Source: Bacilli bacterium (lineage in GTDB: Bacteria; Bacillota_I; Bacilli_A; RFN20; CAG-826). From it: a stretch of DNA of 5,318 nt. Both the position numbers and the translations under genes were made by a program. Positions 4,521 through 5,318 of the stretch are shown here, piece by piece (position 1 is the first letter of the stretch; every line of letters starts with the position of its first letter). The DNA lies in assembly GCA_024698065.1 (NCBI GenBank), contig JAILRR010000077.1, forward strand, positions 1-5,318, in the 5' to 3' direction. Under the pieces are notes generated by a model. The model made no database searches and was not told the origin of the DNA. It was given only the letters and a program-made list of their open reading frames with translations.

Positions 4521-5318
4521 TTAGTCAAGAAGGTTGTTATCAAGGATAACTTTCGCATAGCCCATTCCTAAGCGGAGGGAGCTCTTGACGTTATAGTGCA
4601 TGTTGTCACCGCCAGGGTTGCCTGGCTTAAGCTCGTTCTCAGCGGTTGGCTCTTCGTTAGCGTAGATATCAACGATGTAGTTGTTGTCCGCGCTGTCAGC
4701 GAATTCCTGTTTGACCGCGTTCATATCTTTGGAGGTCTGGGCGCCCCAAGCGGTGCCGCTTCCCTGATAGATCATGCCATCAACGAAGGCGATGTTCTCA
4801 CCACTTTCTTCTTTGGCGTATGGGGCGAAGTCGGTTCTAAAGAGTTCGACCATGTCGCCAAGGCGCTGCTTGTATTTGGCGATCTTCTCAGTAGCGGAAT
4901 CACTTTCACCCTGATGCCATAACCAGCCTTTGATGACAGGTTTGAAGCCTTTCCCTTTGATGATCTCGAGGTTATTCTCGATGAATGGCTTGCAGAAGGT
5001 GTGATACATATTGATCTCTGGCCACTTGCCATCTGCGTCCTTGACTGGCCAGTTGTAGTCGGTCCCTCCTTGTTCGAATCCACTGCCACCAGAAGCCATC
5101 TTGATGAAATAGATTGGCTTTTCGGAAGTGGCTTCGTCTTTTAAGGCATAGGCCATACCAAGTTCTGGACCCATCTTAGATGAATTCAAACCCATGCCAG
5201 TCTTGGTTGGGAGGAAGGCGCCCTTGAACCTTTCGGTTTGATTCGTGGCGTTGACCTGGGTGTTGGTATCAAGCTTCGTGTGATCAAGCTGACCATAACC
5301 AGCACAGTAAAGGGAGGT
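4521..5318 (-). CDS. SASA-family carbohydrate esterase (paralog 3, 5' partial)
   Basis: The minus-strand frame is open from the stop at 4521 to the right edge, giving at least 265 residues. The Met at 5193-5195 is internal: the 41 codons before it (including LDHTKLDTNTQVNATNQTERF) align with the corresponding part of the other two esterases, so the start, signal peptide and GQSN block lie outside the window. Visible motifs are KMGPELGMAYAL, KMASGGSGF, WLWHQGESDS, ENIAFVDGMIYQG and an intact C-terminal DNMH, ending LRLGMGYAKVILDNNLLD. It is more diverged than the operon pair. By homology it should also be a surface lipoprotein acting on acetylated glycans. It is its own transcription unit or the last gene of one, since a strong terminator follows. 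Confidence 0.87.
   Translation of the reverse strand, partial: TSLYCAGYGQLDHTKLDTNTQVNATNQTERFKGAFLPTKTGMGLNSSKMGPELGMAYALKDEATSEKPIYFIKMASGGSGFEQGGTDYNWPVKDADGKWPEINMYHTFCKPFIENNLEIIKGKGFKPVIKGWLWHQGESDSATEKIAKYKQRLGDMVELFRTDFAPYAKEESGENIAFVDGMIYQGSGTAWGAQTSKDMNAVKQEFADSADNNYIVDIYANEEPTAENELKPGNPGGDNMHYNVKSSLRLGMGYAKVILDNNLLD

Overview
The window suggests a Gram-positive-type bacterium of moderate GC content, most likely an uncultured gut or rumen member of the Bacilli/Mollicutes side of the Firmicutes. The pointers are a near-consensus CcpA cre site, lipoboxes, AGGAGG-type ribosome-binding sites, TATAAT-type promoters, compact intrinsic terminators and a three-helix cardiolipin synthase. 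All six visible stop codons are TAA and every tryptophan is TGG, so nothing requires a reassigned UGA. The taxonomic placement is inference.

Layout. (1) 1-115: the last 37 codons of an unrecognised plus-strand gene, closed by a two-way terminator shared with the converging gene. (2) 165-2312: a minus-strand two-gene operon of paralogous secreted lipoproteins of the SASA/carbohydrate-esterase class (GQSN...WHQGESD...DxxH), with a cre site upstream. The genes are 9 nt apart, and the second gene's Shine-Dalgarno overlaps the first gene's stop. (3) 2313-2442: a divergent control region. (4) 2443-4050: cls, a cardiolipin synthase with two intact HKD motifs; its TATAAT lies so close to the ATG that the mRNA may be leaderless. 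(5) 4051-4470: a short non-coding-looking region holding the most unusual signal. It has two tandem 51-nt terminator-tipped repeats on the plus strand, spaced exactly 120 nt. Opposite them is a 29-codon minus-strand gene for a leucine-rich, single-pass membrane peptide. That gene's Shine-Dalgarno is locked in a hairpin whose 5' half resembles the repeats. (6) 4471-5318: a strong minus-strand terminator and the 3' part of a third SASA-type esterase running off the right edge.

How it works together. The three esterases look like a surface system for removing acetyl groups from host or plant glycans, and the two-gene operon is probably under carbon catabolite control. Cls serves membrane lipid synthesis and seems an unrelated neighbour. 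The peptide plus small RNAs has the architecture of a type I toxin-antitoxin locus (compare the Fst/par class), but neither the peptide nor the RNA matches a family I recognise, so this is a candidate only.
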